A DNA stretch of 64,000 nucleotides from Streptomyces durocortorensis (GTDB lineage Bacteria; Actinomycetota; Actinomycetes; Streptomycetales; Streptomycetaceae), in assembly GCF_031760065.1 (NCBI RefSeq), contig NZ_CP134500.1:4278001-4342000 (forward strand), given 5' to 3'. The notes beneath the pieces are model-generated. The model was not told where the DNA came from and searched no databases. It was given only the letters and a program-made list of their open reading frames with translations. The position numbers were made by a program, and so were the translations under genes. Below, one piece after another: positions 1 to 8,503 of the stretch (positions within the stretch are counted from its first letter, which is position 1; each line of letters opens with the position of its first letter).

Positions 1-735
1 CTGGCGTCCAGCAGTGCCAAGCTGGCGGAGTCGAGGGACCGTGAACGCGCCCTGGAGGCCTCACGGCGCGAGCTGGTGGCCTGGATCTCGCACGACCTGC
101 GTACCCCGCTCGCCGGTCTGCGCGCCATGTCCGAGGCCCTTGAGGACGGTGTGGCGGCCGACCCCGATCGCTATCTGCGCCAGATCCGCACCGAGGTCGA
201 ACGCCTCGACACACTGGTCGGCGACCTCTTCGAGCTGTCCCGCATTCACGCGGGCGCGCTCGCCCTGAGTCTCGCCCGGATCTCGGTCTACGACCTGGTC
301 GCCGATGCCATGGCCGGGGTCGACCCGCTCGCCGAGGAGCACGGCGTACGACTGGTGGGCGAGGCCGTCGACCGGGTGCCGGTGGAGGTCGACAGCAAGG
401 AGATGAGCCGTGTTCTGGGCAACCTCCTCGTGAACGCGATCCGTCGCACCCCAGCCGACGGCACCGTCGCGGTGGCCGCTCAGCGCACCGAGGACGGTGT
501 CGTCCTGTCGGTCACCGACGGCTGCGGCGGCATTCCCGAGGAGGACCTGCCGCGCGTCTTCGACACCGGCTGGCGCAGTAACCACGCCCGTACGCCGCCG
601 GCCGGAGCGGGGCTCGGCCTGGCCATCGTGGCGGGCATCGTCGAGGCCCACCAGGGGCGGGCCGCCGTACGCAACGTGGCGGGCGGCTGCTGCTTCGAAG
701 TCACCCTTCCCACGGCGGGCGCCCAGGTGGGGTGA
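1..735 (+). CDS. Sensor histidine kinase, C-terminal part (start lies before the window)
   Basis: The reading frame is open from base 1 and ends with TGA at 733-735, so the N-terminus is outside the window. The visible part holds the dimerisation/phosphoacceptor helix ([12 protein letters not shown], phospho-His codon at 91-93), an N box ([10 protein letters not shown]), a G1 box ([10 protein letters not shown]) and a G2 box ([11 protein letters not shown]), all in HATPase order. By family knowledge it autophosphorylates on His and passes the phosphate to a response regulator, whose gene is probably upstream. The gene converges with the citrate synthase gene across about 107 bp. The kinase core is complete; the sensing input cannot be seen. 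Confidence 0.92.
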   Translation: MASSSAKLAESRDRERALEASRRELVAWISHDLRTPLAGLRAMSEALEDGVAADPDRYLRQIRTEVERLDTLVGDLFELSRIHAGALALSLARISVYDLVADAMAGVDPLAEEHGVRLVGEAVDRVPVEVDSKEMSRVLGNLLVNAIRRTPADGTVAVAAQRTEDGVVLSVTDGCGGIPEEDLPRVFDTGWRSNHARTPPAGAGLGLAIVAGIVEAHQGRAAVRNVAGGCCFEVTLPTAGAQVG

Positions 736-842
736 CGGCCACGGCCGTTGTCGCCGCGCGGGGTCCGGCCGGGGCAACCACCCCGCCGGGCGCCCCGCCA
801 CGACACCTGTACCGGCTCGTTCGACGGCCCCGCCCCACCCCG

Positions 843-1943
843 TCAGCGCGCGATGTCGGCGTATCCCTCGATCTCGCGCGGGTCCCGCGTCCCCGGGCCG
901 ACGTACGTCGCCGACGGGCGGACCAGGCGGCCCGTGCGCTTCTGCTCCAGGATGTGCGCCGACCAGCCCGCCGTACGGGCACACGTGAACATCGACGTGA
1001 ACATGTGCGCCGGGACCTCCGCGAAGTCCAGCACGATCGCCGCCCAGAACTCGACGTTCGTCGCCAGGACGCGGTCCGGGCGCCGCGCGTGCAGCTCCTC
1101 CAGCGCCGCCTTCTCCAGCGCCTCCGCCACCTCGAAGCGCGGCGCCGCCAGTTCGCGGGCCGTGCGGCGCAGCACGCGGGCGCGCGGGTCCTCGGCGCGG
1201 TAGACGCGGTGGCCGAAGCCCATCAGGCGCTCGCCCCGGTCCAGGGCCTGCTTCACGTACGCGGTCGCGTCGCCCGTGCGCTCGATCTCCTCGATCATGC
1301 CGAGGACGCGGGACGGGGCGCCGCCGTGCAGCGGGCCCGACATCGCGCCCACCGCGCCGGACAGCGCGGCCGCGACGTCCGCGCCCGTCGACGCGATGAC
1401 CCGGGCCGTGAACGTGGAGGCGTTCATTCCGTGCTCGGCCGCCGAGGTCCAGTACGCGTCGACCGCCTTGACGTGCTTGGGGTCCGGCTCACCGCGCCAG
1501 CGGATCATGAAGCGCTCCACCACGGACTCCGCCTTGTCGATCTCGCTCTGCGGCACCATAGGCAGCCCCTGGCCGCGTGCCGACTGGGCGACGTACGACA
1601 GGGCCATCACCGCCGCTCGCGCCAGATCGTCGCGGGCCGTCGTCTCGTCGATGTCCAGCAGCGGCCTCAGACCCCAGACGGGCGCCAGCATCGCCAGCGC
1701 GGACTGGACATCGACCCGGATGTCACCCGAGTGCACCGGGATCGGGAACGGCTCGGCGGGCGGCAGGCCGGGGTTGAACGCCCCGTCCACCAGCAGGCCC
1801 CACACGTTCCCGAAGGAGACATGGCCGACGAGGTCCTCGATGTCGACCCCGCGATAGCGGAGCGAACCGCCTTCCTTGTCCGGTTCGGCGATCTCCGTTT
1901 CGAACGCGACGACTCCCTCAAGACCGGGTACGAAGTCGGACAT
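843..1943 (-). CDS. Citrate synthase, short actinobacterial type (366 aa)
   Basis: Condenses oxaloacetate and acetyl-CoA, in the cytosol. Two catalytic His motifs are present: [11 protein letters not shown] (His206) and [14 protein letters not shown] (His245). The C-terminal signature [13 protein letters not shown] is intact. The third catalytic residue, usually Asp in an NVDF context, is Glu298 here (TNVEFWAA). It starts with ATG at 1943 and is divergent from pdxH across about 230 bp. Streptomycetes usually carry more than one citrate synthase; from memory this is the copy next to pdxH. The Asp-to-Glu change means activity or substrate choice could differ from the main TCA enzyme, for example toward 2-methylcitrate, but the sequence alone does not decide this. 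Confidence 0.93.
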   Translation of the reverse strand: MSDFVPGLEGVVAFETEIAEPDKEGGSLRYRGVDIEDLVGHVSFGNVWGLLVDGAFNPGLPPAEPFPIPVHSGDIRVDVQSALAMLAPVWGLRPLLDIDETTARDDLARAAVMALSYVAQSARGQGLPMVPQSEIDKAESVVERFMIRWRGEPDPKHVKAVDAYWTSAAEHGMNASTFTARVIASTGADVAAALSGAVGAMSGPLHGGAPSRVLGMIEEIERTGDATAYVKQALDRGERLMGFGHRVYRAEDPRARVLRRTARELAAPRFEVAEALEKAALEELHARRPDRVLATNVEFWAAIVLDFAEVPAHMFTSMFTCARTAGWSAHILEQKRTGRLVRPSATYVGPGTRDPREIEGYADIAR

Positions 1944-2173
1944 CAGGCGGCTCCCTCAGTTCGGCGGGCGGTGGGCGACAGGCGATGAGCGGCAGGCTGC
2001 GCAGCGCTGCGTCGGGCTGTGCTGTGCGAAGGCCACAGAGGCCTGCCCCAAGATATTGGCGGGTTCCTCCGATGCGGGGAAGCGTGACATCCGGCACAGG
2101 GCTCCATTTCGCCGCCGTGTGGTTACGTCCCCTCGGAGCGGGGCAGACTCGGCCGCTGCGGCAGGATGGGGCC

Positions 2174-2941
2174 GTGCCCACATCAGATCACTCCGTGCCG
2201 CATCCGGATCACGCTGTGCCCGCACCGGATGACGCGGCGACTCGCCCGGCCGGCTCCGATGAGGGGTCCCGCAACGACCTCGTCATCGATCCGGCCGTCA
2301 TGCGCGAGCAGTACCGCTCCGAGGACTTCACCGAGCGCGACCTCAGCCCCGACCCGATGGACCAGTTCGCCCGCTGGTTCCGCCAGGTCGCCGCCGGCGG
2401 GGTGCTGTACGAGCCCAACGCGATGATCGTCTCCACCGCCACCCCGGACGGACGGCCGTCCTCGCGCACCGTGCTGCTGAAGCAGTACGACTCCCGGGGC
2501 TTCGTCTTCTTCACGAACTACGACTCCCGCAAGGGCCGAGAGCTGGCCGCCAACCCGTACGTCTCGCTGCTCTTCCCCTGGCACCCGATGGCCCGCCAGG
2601 TCATCGTCACCGGCACCGCCGACCGGGTCTCCCGCGAGGAGACCGTCGGCTACTTCCGCACCCGCCCGCACGGTTCCCAGCTCGGCGCGTGGGCCAGTGC
2701 CCAGTCCACCGTGGCCGGCTCCCGCGAGGAGCTGCTCACCCGGTACGAGGAGCTGGCCGCCCGCTACCCCGAGGGCGAGAAGGTCCCGGCCCCGCCGCAC
2801 TGGGGCGGCTTCCGGGTCGTCCCGGAGACGATCGAGTTCTGGCAGGGGCACGAGAACCGGCTGCACGACCGGCTGCGGTACGTACGGGAGGGCGGGGCGG
2901 CCTCCGGTGCCGCCTGGCGGGTCGAGCGGCTCTGCCCGTAA
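2174..2941 (+). CDS. pdxH: Pyridoxamine 5'-phosphate oxidase
   Basis: FMN enzyme that oxidises pyridoxine/pyridoxamine 5'-phosphate to pyridoxal 5'-phosphate, the last salvage step to PLP. The core runs from [15 protein letters not shown] through the FMN-binding stretch ([28 protein letters not shown]) to the C-terminal dimerisation/FMN motif ([10 protein letters not shown] and WRVERLCP), which is the family C-terminus. I chose GTG at 2174, giving 255 aa, because the family core begins soon after. The longer in-frame extension to 1985 would run across the divergent promoter region. The first 35 or so residues ([18 protein letters not shown]) are low-complexity with His/Pro/Asp repeats. It is probably monocistronic. 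Confidence 0.95.
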   Translation: MPTSDHSVPHPDHAVPAPDDAATRPAGSDEGSRNDLVIDPAVMREQYRSEDFTERDLSPDPMDQFARWFRQVAAGGVLYEPNAMIVSTATPDGRPSSRTVLLKQYDSRGFVFFTNYDSRKGRELAANPYVSLLFPWHPMARQVIVTGTADRVSREETVGYFRTRPHGSQLGAWASAQSTVAGSREELLTRYEELAARYPEGEKVPAPPHWGGFRVVPETIEFWQGHENRLHDRLRYVREGGAASGAAWRVERLCP

Positions 2942-2990
2942 TCCACCCACCATCACCCGCGCAACCGGCTCGACCCGCTTGAACGCAGAA

Positions 2991-3055
2991 ACCCGCAGGC
3001 TCTGGTTCCTCCGTGCACAGAGGAGCCGGCCGGACTTACCGGCGAGCCTGCGGGT
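2991..3055. terminator. Branched inverted repeat, terminator between pdxH and phytase
   Basis: A perfect 12-bp inverted repeat (ACCCGCAGGCTC at 2991-3002 and its complement at 3044-3055) encloses two smaller hairpins: GGTTCCTC/GAGGAGCC at 3004-3027 and GCCGG/CCGGC at 3029-3043. The result is a three-way-junction shape. On the minus strand it is followed by TTTCTGCGTT. It can stop both convergent transcription units, and it closes the putative small RNA. Confidence 0.6.
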
Positions 3056-3118
3056 CGGTGACTGCTTGGGATTGGCCGACGTCCGGCCTGCACTGCAGAA
3101 AGAGCGCGACGACGGGCG

Positions 3119-3157
3119 TCAGCCCGCAGCCACCTCACGAGTCCGAAGAGAAATCAC
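3119..3157 (-). CDS. Putative 12-residue leader or small peptide
   Basis: GTG at 3157 opens a frame reading (f)M-I-S-L-R-T-R-E-V-A-A-G, with stop TGA at 3121-3119. The upstream AAAGGAGGTG, 8 nt before the GTG, is complementary to the entire anti-Shine-Dalgarno end of 16S rRNA, which is unusually strong for Streptomyces. There is no run of a single codon such as Trp or His, so classic amino-acid attenuation is not evident. It could be a real micropeptide, or a ribosome-loading site that controls RNA folding or stability. Confidence 0.4.
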   Translation of the reverse strand: MISLRTREVAAG

Positions 3158-3188
3158 TTCCGGAACACCTCCTTTCCTGTGTGCCGTC

Positions 3189-3218
3189 AGAGTAGGAGCG
3201 GCCCGGATCGGGGTTCAA
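3189..3218 (-). promoter_or_regulatory. Candidate HrdB-type promoter for the small RNA
   Basis: Reading the minus strand, TTGAAC (3218-3213) and TACTCT (3194-3189) are separated by 18 bp and match the vegetative -35/-10 pattern. They lie a few bases beyond the phytase stop codon, so transcription of the downstream element could be independent of the phytase gene. The expected start is near 3182. Confidence 0.4.
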
Positions 3219-3223
3219 CCGAT

Positions 3224-4588
3224 TTATTCGGCGGCGCGGGGCAGGCCCAGCGCGCCCCGGACCTTCCGCAGATCGACGAACTTGAAGCCGGTGGCCTCCC
3301 GTCCGTCCTGCGCCGGGGTGGCCCGGCCGTCCTGGACGACGAGCAGACCGCCCGGGTACCGGCGGCCGAGCGGCTGGTTCACCGCCGCTGCGCCGTCGCA
3401 CTCCTCGGACCCGTCCAGCGTCGCCGAGGCGGCGGTCACGCGGAAGCCGCCCGCGTACCCCGCACCCTTGCCGCGGCCGGTCCGGAGGCCGTACACGGCG
3501 AACGAGTCGTCGCCCTGGCTGGAGGCCAGCAGGTACCGGTCGCCGTTCCGCTCGGTGAACAGGGTCAGTCCCTCCACGTCGGCCGAGATACGCGTGCCGC
3601 CGAAGCCAGGGTCCCTCCCGGGTGCGCACTCCTCGCTCTCCTCGTCGTACGTCCCCGGCACGCCGTACTCGCGGACCTTGTCGACCAGCACCGGCTTCCC
3701 CCGCAGGTCGGCGGGCATCCGCCAGATACCCACGTCCTCCTGGCCCGCGTAGAGCGTGCCGTCGGCCGGGTCGACCACCATCCCCTCCACCTGGGGCAGC
3801 TCGCCCGGCTCCCCGCAGGGCGACCAGCGCGTGCCGTCCGGCAGCCGGAACGCGGAGGGCAGATCGAGGCTGCGGACCTTCCGGTACGTCACGGTGCCCG
3901 AGCGGGTCGGCAGCAGCTCCAGCAGGGCGATCGACGTCCGGTCGCTCCTGCTGGCCAGGGCGTACGAACGGCCGCTGCGGCGGTCCGTCCAGGTGGCCAG
4001 GCCGTAAGCCGTCGACTGCTCGTTGACCTCGTCCTGGTCCGCGGAGAACACCCGGGGCGCGGCCGGGTCGGTGACGTCGGTCAGCGGGGCGCCGGGCCGG
4101 GACGGGTCGATGCGGTGGACCCGCAGCCGGTCGTGGCCCCGGTCGGTGGTGACCGCGAGGTCCGCCGTCCGGCCCCAGGACAGCCGTACCCCGTGCACCA
4201 GGTCGACGTTGTTGAAGCGGCCCGGGGCGTCGTCGGGGCCGGGCGCGGCGGGTGCGGGCAGCGACTGCACCAGGCGGGCGTCCAGACCGTAGACCCGCAG
4301 CCCGCCCTCCTTGGCGGTGGCGATCACCAGGCTGCGGTCCGGGGCGGCGGGGTTGCGCCAGATCGCGGGGTCGTCCGCGTTGGCGTTGCCGCCCTTCTCG
4401 TCGTCGTACAGCGTGGCGGTCTCGGCGCGCGGGGTGATCCCGGGAAGGGGCCGGGGGCCGTGCTGCGGGGTGGCGGCGGGTACGGGTGCCGCGGCGGCGA
4501 GCGTCGCGAACGCGGCGACGCAGACGGCGAGAGCGGTCGCCGATGTCGGACGCGCGGGGCGGAAACGTGCGGGGCGGAAGGGCGTCAC
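3224..4588 (-). CDS. Secreted beta-propeller phytase (3-phytase family)
   Basis: Predicted extracellular phosphatase that releases phosphate from phytate. The 454-aa protein has an N-terminal secretion signal (basic MTPFRPARFRPARP, hydrophobic ALAVCVAAFATLAAAA, then APVPA). A long beta-propeller follows with phytase-family motifs: DDPAIWRNP, GLRVYGLDARLVQ, GRFNNVDLV, EVNEQSTAYGLA, QVEGMVVDPADGTLYAGQEDVGIWR, SADVEGLTLF and DDSFAVYGL. Many Asp/Glu residues suit a Ca-dependent enzyme. The start is GTG at 4588, preceded by AAGGAG; the same frame continues upstream but lacks phytase content. The upstream region has two Pho-box-like repeats, so phosphate control is likely. Family-level confidence is high; substrate preference is inferred. 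Confidence 0.9.
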   Translation of the reverse strand: MTPFRPARFRPARPTSATALAVCVAAFATLAAAAPVPAATPQHGPRPLPGITPRAETATLYDDEKGGNANADDPAIWRNPAAPDRSLVIATAKEGGLRVYGLDARLVQSLPAPAAPGPDDAPGRFNNVDLVHGVRLSWGRTADLAVTTDRGHDRLRVHRIDPSRPGAPLTDVTDPAAPRVFSADQDEVNEQSTAYGLATWTDRRSGRSYALASRSDRTSIALLELLPTRSGTVTYRKVRSLDLPSAFRLPDGTRWSPCGEPGELPQVEGMVVDPADGTLYAGQEDVGIWRMPADLRGKPVLVDKVREYGVPGTYDEESEECAPGRDPGFGGTRISADVEGLTLFTERNGDRYLLASSQGDDSFAVYGLRTGRGKGAGYAGGFRVTAASATLDGSEECDGAAAVNQPLGRRYPGGLLVVQDGRATPAQDGREATGFKFVDLRKVRGALGLPRAAE

Positions 4589-4684
4589 GGACGGGCTCCT
4601 TGCGGTCGAGGTGGGTCGAGGTCGGAGGAGCGGGGGCGGCGCTGCACAACAGTCGGGGCCTGGGCGACTCAGGGCGCCCCAAGG

Positions 4685-4747
4685 GTGGGTGTGCCCGGTG
4701 GACTTCGTGTGTCGTCCCCGCCACGCATCGTGGTGTCGCCGGTGAAC
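4685..4747 (-). promoter_or_regulatory. Candidate PhoP (Pho box) region upstream of phytase
   Basis: Read on the minus strand, GTTCACCGGCGACACCAC (4747-4730) and GTCCACCGGGCACACCCAC (4703-4685) are near-copies. Each begins with a match to the Streptomyces PHO direct-repeat unit GTTCACC-N4. They lie 97-160 bp upstream of the phytase GTG. PhoP control is expected for a secreted phytase, but only the first unit is a full match. Confidence 0.35.
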
Positions 4748-4943
4748 TCCGGCCCCGGCGTCCCCGTTGTGTCCCGTACATGTCCCCGCGTGGCGTGAAT
4801 CCATCGGAAAACGTCGATCCCGGGAAATGATTTCGGTGAAGTTGGTGTGTGCTGGGTCACGTTCGAGTTGAATGGGCTGACGTGCAGCAATACGCGCGGC
4901 GACGCGTGGGAGAACAGCCGACACGTTCTGCGGGGGGTACGGA

Positions 4944-6365
4944 GTGGGTGCTTCCAGGAGCAGTGGGACCACGGACGAGCTCGGTCCGGACGAGGATTCC
5001 GGCAGCGGGCCCCCGGGCGGCCCGGTGCGTCCGGATGTTCCGGTCTCCGGTGAGGGGTTCCCGGGCTCCGGGCCCGACGGGTCCGAGCTGCTGGCCGCCC
5101 TGCTCGACGGCATGGACGCCGCGCTCTGCGCGTTCGACGCGGGCGGCAGGGTCACCCACTGGAACCGCGAGGCCGAACGCATCCTCGGCTGGTCGGCGCA
5201 GGAGGCCGTGGGGCGTAAGGGCTTCGCGGGCTGGGCGGCGCGCCGGGCCGACGCGGACGAGGTGCAGACGCGGCTGATGTCGGCCATGGGGGCGCCCGGG
5301 CGGCAGGTGCACGAGTTCGCGCTGCTGCGCAAGGACGGCGGGCGGGTGCTGGTGCGGACCCAGTCCGCCGGGGTGCGCGGCGCCGACGGGCAACCGGCAG
5401 GGGTGTACTGCGCGTTCAGCGAGGTGCACGCCCAGATCGACCTGGAGCGGGCCATCGCGCTGAGCGAGGCGCTGCTGGAGGACGTGTCCTGGGGTGTGGT
5501 GCTCGTCGATGTCGACCTGCGCCCGACGGTGGTCAACGCGTATGCCTCCCGCGCGCTCGGCGGAGGCCGCACCACCCTGCTCGGACGTCCGCTCGGCGAG
5601 CTGGTGGTCCAGGGCGTCGAGGAGCTGGAGGCGGCCCTGCACCATGTGCTCGCCGAGGGTGCGCCGAGCGCCCCGGCCGAGTTGTGGGTGACGCTGCGGA
5701 CGGCGGAGGGCGAGCGCCGCCGGTGCTGGCGCAGCGGGTTCCTGCGGCTGGCCTCGCCGCTGACGGAGGAGCCGGTCCCGCTGGGGGTGGGGTGGCTCTT
5801 CCGGGACGTCACCGCCGCCAAGCTCGCGGAACAGGAGGCCGACCGGCTGCGGTTCCGGACGAGCCAGCTCCACCGGGCCGCCCGTACGGCATCCGAGTGC
5901 GAGGACCCGATGGAGGCGGCGACCTCCCTGCTCGACTTCGCGCTGGCCGGGTTCGCCGACCACGTCCTGGTCGACCTCATGGCGGGCGAGCGCCTGGTGC
6001 GCACGGCCGCCACGCCCTCGGACGCGCCCGGCCCGTGTCTGCTGGTCGCGGGGGGCTCCATCCCGGCCCGTTACGCCCCCGGCCACCCCGCCCTCCAGTC
6101 CGTCGAACGCACCGGCACCGTCCGTACGAGCGCTGCCGCCGGGGGCTCCGGCCCGGCCTGGGCCGCCGAGCGCCGCTGGCCCCGGGACGCGGCGCACGCC
6201 CTCTGCGCGGTGCTCCGGAGCCGGGGCCGGACGCTCGGCGTCCTGACGTTCCTGCGCGCGGCGAACCGGGCCGCGTTCGAACGCCAGGACACGGCGTACG
6301 CGGAGACGGTGGCGGCCCGGGTCGCGGGGGCGGTCGACCTGGCGTTGGTGACCAAGGGGGCGTGA
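4944..6365 (+). CDS. PAS-PAS-GAF sensory protein without an output domain
   Basis: 473 aa, cytosolic, no membrane segment. A Gly/Pro/Asp-rich N-terminal 45 residues is followed by a PAS domain (LLDGMDAALCAFDAGGRVTHWN, about 47-160), a second PAS (LLEDVSWGVVLVDVDLRPTVVN, about 175-300) and a GAF-like module (about 310-470). Streptomycetes have many PAS/GAF proteins that end in a PP2C (SpoIIE) phosphatase; this one stops after the GAF-like domain, so no catalytic output is visible. It starts at GTG 4944 behind a GGGGGG tract. It is divergent from phytase across 355 bp, which hold only the Pho-box candidates and promoter sequence. Its partner is unknown. Confidence 0.8.
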   Translation: MGASRSSGTTDELGPDEDSGSGPPGGPVRPDVPVSGEGFPGSGPDGSELLAALLDGMDAALCAFDAGGRVTHWNREAERILGWSAQEAVGRKGFAGWAARRADADEVQTRLMSAMGAPGRQVHEFALLRKDGGRVLVRTQSAGVRGADGQPAGVYCAFSEVHAQIDLERAIALSEALLEDVSWGVVLVDVDLRPTVVNAYASRALGGGRTTLLGRPLGELVVQGVEELEAALHHVLAEGAPSAPAELWVTLRTAEGERRRCWRSGFLRLASPLTEEPVPLGVGWLFRDVTAAKLAEQEADRLRFRTSQLHRAARTASECEDPMEAATSLLDFALAGFADHVLVDLMAGERLVRTAATPSDAPGPCLLVAGGSIPARYAPGHPALQSVERTGTVRTSAAAGGSGPAWAAERRWPRDAAHALCAVLRSRGRTLGVLTFLRAANRAAFERQDTAYAETVAARVAGAVDLALVTKGA

Positions 6366-6428
6366 ACCCGACCCGTTGGTCACCGGGGGAGGAGGAACCC
6401 CCTGGCGGGCGGGGGCAGGGGGAACCCC

Positions 6429-7637
6429 TCATGCCGCGTGCAGCGCCAGTGTCGGGGACAGGCGGGACGCCCGGACCGCCGGGTAGAGGCCCGCCACCGT
6501 GCCGATCACCAGCGTCGCGCCGAAGCCCCCGCCGACCGCCCACAGCGGGACCACCCAGGGCAGTCCGCCGGACGACGCGTAGACCCCCGTCGCCGCCGCG
6601 CCCAGGGCCACGCCCGCCAGGCCGCCCAGGCCGGACAGCATCAGCGACTCCGTGACGAACTGGATGCGGATCTGGCCCCGGGTCGCGCCCAGGGAGCGGC
6701 GCAGGCCGATCTCGTACCGGCGCTCCAGGACCGAAATGATCATGGTGTTGGCCACTCCGACGCCCCCGACCAGCAGCGCGATGCCGCCCAGGCCCAGCAG
6801 CAGGCTGCTGAACGCCCCCTCGGTCGCCGCCTTCGCGCGGAGCGCCGACGACGGGTCGGTCACCTTCACGTTCTGCGGGTTCCGCGGGTCGACCGTCGCC
6901 GCCATCGCCTTGCGCACGTCGTTGACCGCCGCGTCCGTCGAGCGCTCGTACACCGACGTCGGGTGGCCGTCGAAGGACAGCAGGCGTTTCGCGCCCTCCC
7001 AGCCGATCAGGGCGGAGCGCTCGATCTCCGGGGCGAGCGGGAGCGGGGCCAGGATGCCGACGACCGTGAAGTACCGGTCGCCCAGCCACACCTGCTGGCC
7101 CGGCTTCGTGACGCCGAGGCGTTCGGCGGAGACATGGCCGAGTACGACGGAGGGGTAGCGGCCGGTCGCCGCGTTGAGCCAGCTGCCGCTGCTGACCTCG
7201 CCCCGCAGGACGCGGAGCAGATCGGCTGTCGTCGCCTTGACGGAGATCCCGCCCGTGTCGCCCTCGTCGATCTTCTCGTTGCGGCGCACGGTCGTGTCCA
7301 GGTCGGCTGTCGCGCCGACCTCCTGCACGCCCTTGATCCGGCCCACCATTCCGACCGATTCCTCGGGCAGTTTGACGTCCTCACCGGCGAACATCGATTC
7401 GCCCGGCGAGGCCACGAGGAGGTTCGTGCCCAACTTGTCCAGTTCGCGGAGCAGTTGGGCCTGGCTGGAGGCGGAGATGCCGACCACCGAGATCATCGTG
7501 GCGATACCGATGGCGATGCCCAGGGCCGAGAGCACCACCCGCATCGGGCGGCTGCGCAGGCCCGCCGAGCCCACGTGCAGTACGTCCCGGGGGCCCAGTC
7601 GGGCTGCCTTCAGCCGGCCCCGGCCTGTGGGGCTCAC
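6429..7637 (-). CDS. ABC transporter permease, MacB/FtsX type
   Basis: 402 aa. An N-terminal membrane helix (RVVLSALGIAIGIATMISVVGI) is followed by a roughly 200-residue extracytoplasmic MacB_PCD domain (about 40-265) and three C-terminal helices with the FtsX signature (GLGGIALLVGGVGVANTMIISVLERRYEIGLRRSLGATR). It starts at GTG 7637 and overlaps the ATPase stop in GTGA, so the two are translationally coupled. It is the last gene of a four-gene unit: lipoprotein, HlyD-like adaptor, ATPase, permease. By analogy with MacB/LolE-type systems it would export a peptide, lipid or antibiotic, or act as a mechanotransmission complex. The substrate is unknown. Confidence 0.9.
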   Translation of the reverse strand: MSPTGRGRLKAARLGPRDVLHVGSAGLRSRPMRVVLSALGIAIGIATMISVVGISASSQAQLLRELDKLGTNLLVASPGESMFAGEDVKLPEESVGMVGRIKGVQEVGATADLDTTVRRNEKIDEGDTGGISVKATTADLLRVLRGEVSSGSWLNAATGRYPSVVLGHVSAERLGVTKPGQQVWLGDRYFTVVGILAPLPLAPEIERSALIGWEGAKRLLSFDGHPTSVYERSTDAAVNDVRKAMAATVDPRNPQNVKVTDPSSALRAKAATEGAFSSLLLGLGGIALLVGGVGVANTMIISVLERRYEIGLRRSLGATRGQIRIQFVTESLMLSGLGGLAGVALGAAATGVYASSGGLPWVVPLWAVGGGFGATLVIGTVAGLYPAVRASRLSPTLALHAA

Positions 7638-8503
7638 CGGCCCGCCCCCGTCACCATGGACGGTACGGAGGAAGGATTCCGTACGTCCGCCACCACCTGG
7701 CCGTCCCGGATGCGCACCTCGCGAGGCAGCTTCCGCGCGATCTCCGTGTCGTGCGTGATGACCGCGATCGTGGCCCCCTCCCGGTTGAGGTCGCGCAGCA
7801 GCTGCATCACCGCTTCCCCGGACGCCGAGTCCAGCGCCCCGGTCGGTTCGTCGGCCAGCAGCAGCGCGGGTTCGCCGACCACCGCCCGGGCGATGGCCAC
7901 CCGCTGCTTCTGGCCGCCCGAGAGCTGGTGCGGCTTGTGGTCCACGCGGTCCGCGAGGCCCACCCGCTCCAGCGCCTCGGCGGCCTTGCGGCGGCGTACG
8001 GAGCGGGAGAGGCCGGAGTAGAGGAGGCCCTCGGCCACGTTGTCGCGGGCGCTGACGCCGGGGACCAGGTGGAACGCCTGGAAGACGAAGCCCACGTGCT
8101 GGGCCCGCAGCGCGGAGAGGCGGCGGTCGGAGAGGGCCGCCACGTCGTGGCCGGCGATGTGGACGGACCCGGCGGTGGGGCGGTCCAGGGTGCCGATGAT
8201 GTGCAGCAGTGTGGACTTGCCGGAGCCGGAGGGGCCGACGATGCCGAGGAGTTCGCCCTCCTCGACGGTGAGGTCGACCCCGCGCAGCGCGGCGACCGGG
8301 CCCGGGTACTCCTTGGTGACGCCGTTGAGGGCGACGACCGTGCGGGTGCGGGGGGCCGTGCCCGTGCCTGTACCGGCGTGCGCGTCCGTGCCCGTACCGG
8401 CGTACGCGCTTGTGCCGGGAGCCGCGCTTGTACTGGGGGCCGCGCTCGTGTCGGGGGCCGTGCCCGTATCCGCGTGCCTGCCCGTATCCGCGTGCCTGCT
8501 CAT
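7634..8503 (-). CDS. ABC transporter ATP-binding protein, MacB/LolD class
   Basis: 289 aa. Walker A GPSGSGKST, Q loop FVFQAFHLVPG, signature LSGGQKQRVA, Walker B LLLADEPTGALD and switch THD are all intact, so it should hydrolyse ATP to drive the downstream permease. The first 55 or so residues are a low-complexity Ala/Thr/Gly/Ser/Asp tail built from near-repeats (HADTG, TSAAP, AGTGT). The tail precedes the true domain start (RTRTVVALNGVTKEYPG) and is absent from typical family members. It starts at ATG 8503, overlapping the adaptor stop in ATGA. Confidence 0.93.
   Translation of the reverse strand: MSRHADTGRHADTGTAPDTSAAPSTSAAPGTSAYAGTGTDAHAGTGTGTAPRTRTVVALNGVTKEYPGPVAALRGVDLTVEEGELLGIVGPSGSGKSTLLHIIGTLDRPTAGSVHIAGHDVAALSDRRLSALRAQHVGFVFQAFHLVPGVSARDNVAEGLLYSGLSRSVRRRKAAEALERVGLADRVDHKPHQLSGGQKQRVAIARAVVGEPALLLADEPTGALDSASGEAVMQLLRDLNREGATIAVITHDTEIARKLPREVRIRDGQVVADVRNPSSVPSMVTGAGR

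Larger units (their letters stand above)
2982..3182 (-). ncRNA. Putative ~200-nt small RNA or leader with a short ORF
   Basis: On the minus strand, immediately after the phytase stop, there is a promoter-like pair: TTGAAC at 3218-3213 and TACTCT at 3194-3189, with an 18-nt spacer. Next come a full-length Shine-Dalgarno (GGAAAGGAGGTG, about 3177-3166) and a 12-codon ORF (3157-3119). The RNA then passes a branched hairpin and reaches a 12-bp stem at 3055-3044/3002-2991, followed by U-rich TTTCTGCGTT. No gene follows on this strand, because pdxH is convergent, so it is not an obvious attenuator. One inner helix pairs better as plus-strand RNA (a U-G wobble there is a C-A mismatch on the minus strand), so orientation is not certain. 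This is inference from sequence alone. Confidence 0.45.

Noticed and set aside
732..1988. A 418-codon plus-strand frame opposite citrate synthase.
   Set aside because: Arg/Ala/Pro-rich shadow of a clear gene on the other strand; no domain.
3160..3180. CACCTCCTTTC resembles the 3' end of 16S rRNA on the plus strand.
   Set aside because: It is only a short complement of a strong Shine-Dalgarno on the minus strand; no rRNA sequence precedes it.
4588..6061. Extension of the phytase frame upstream to 945 codons, opposite the PAS protein.
   Set aside because: The true phytase start has a Shine-Dalgarno and signal peptide; the extension is antisense to a gene with PAS/GAF homology.
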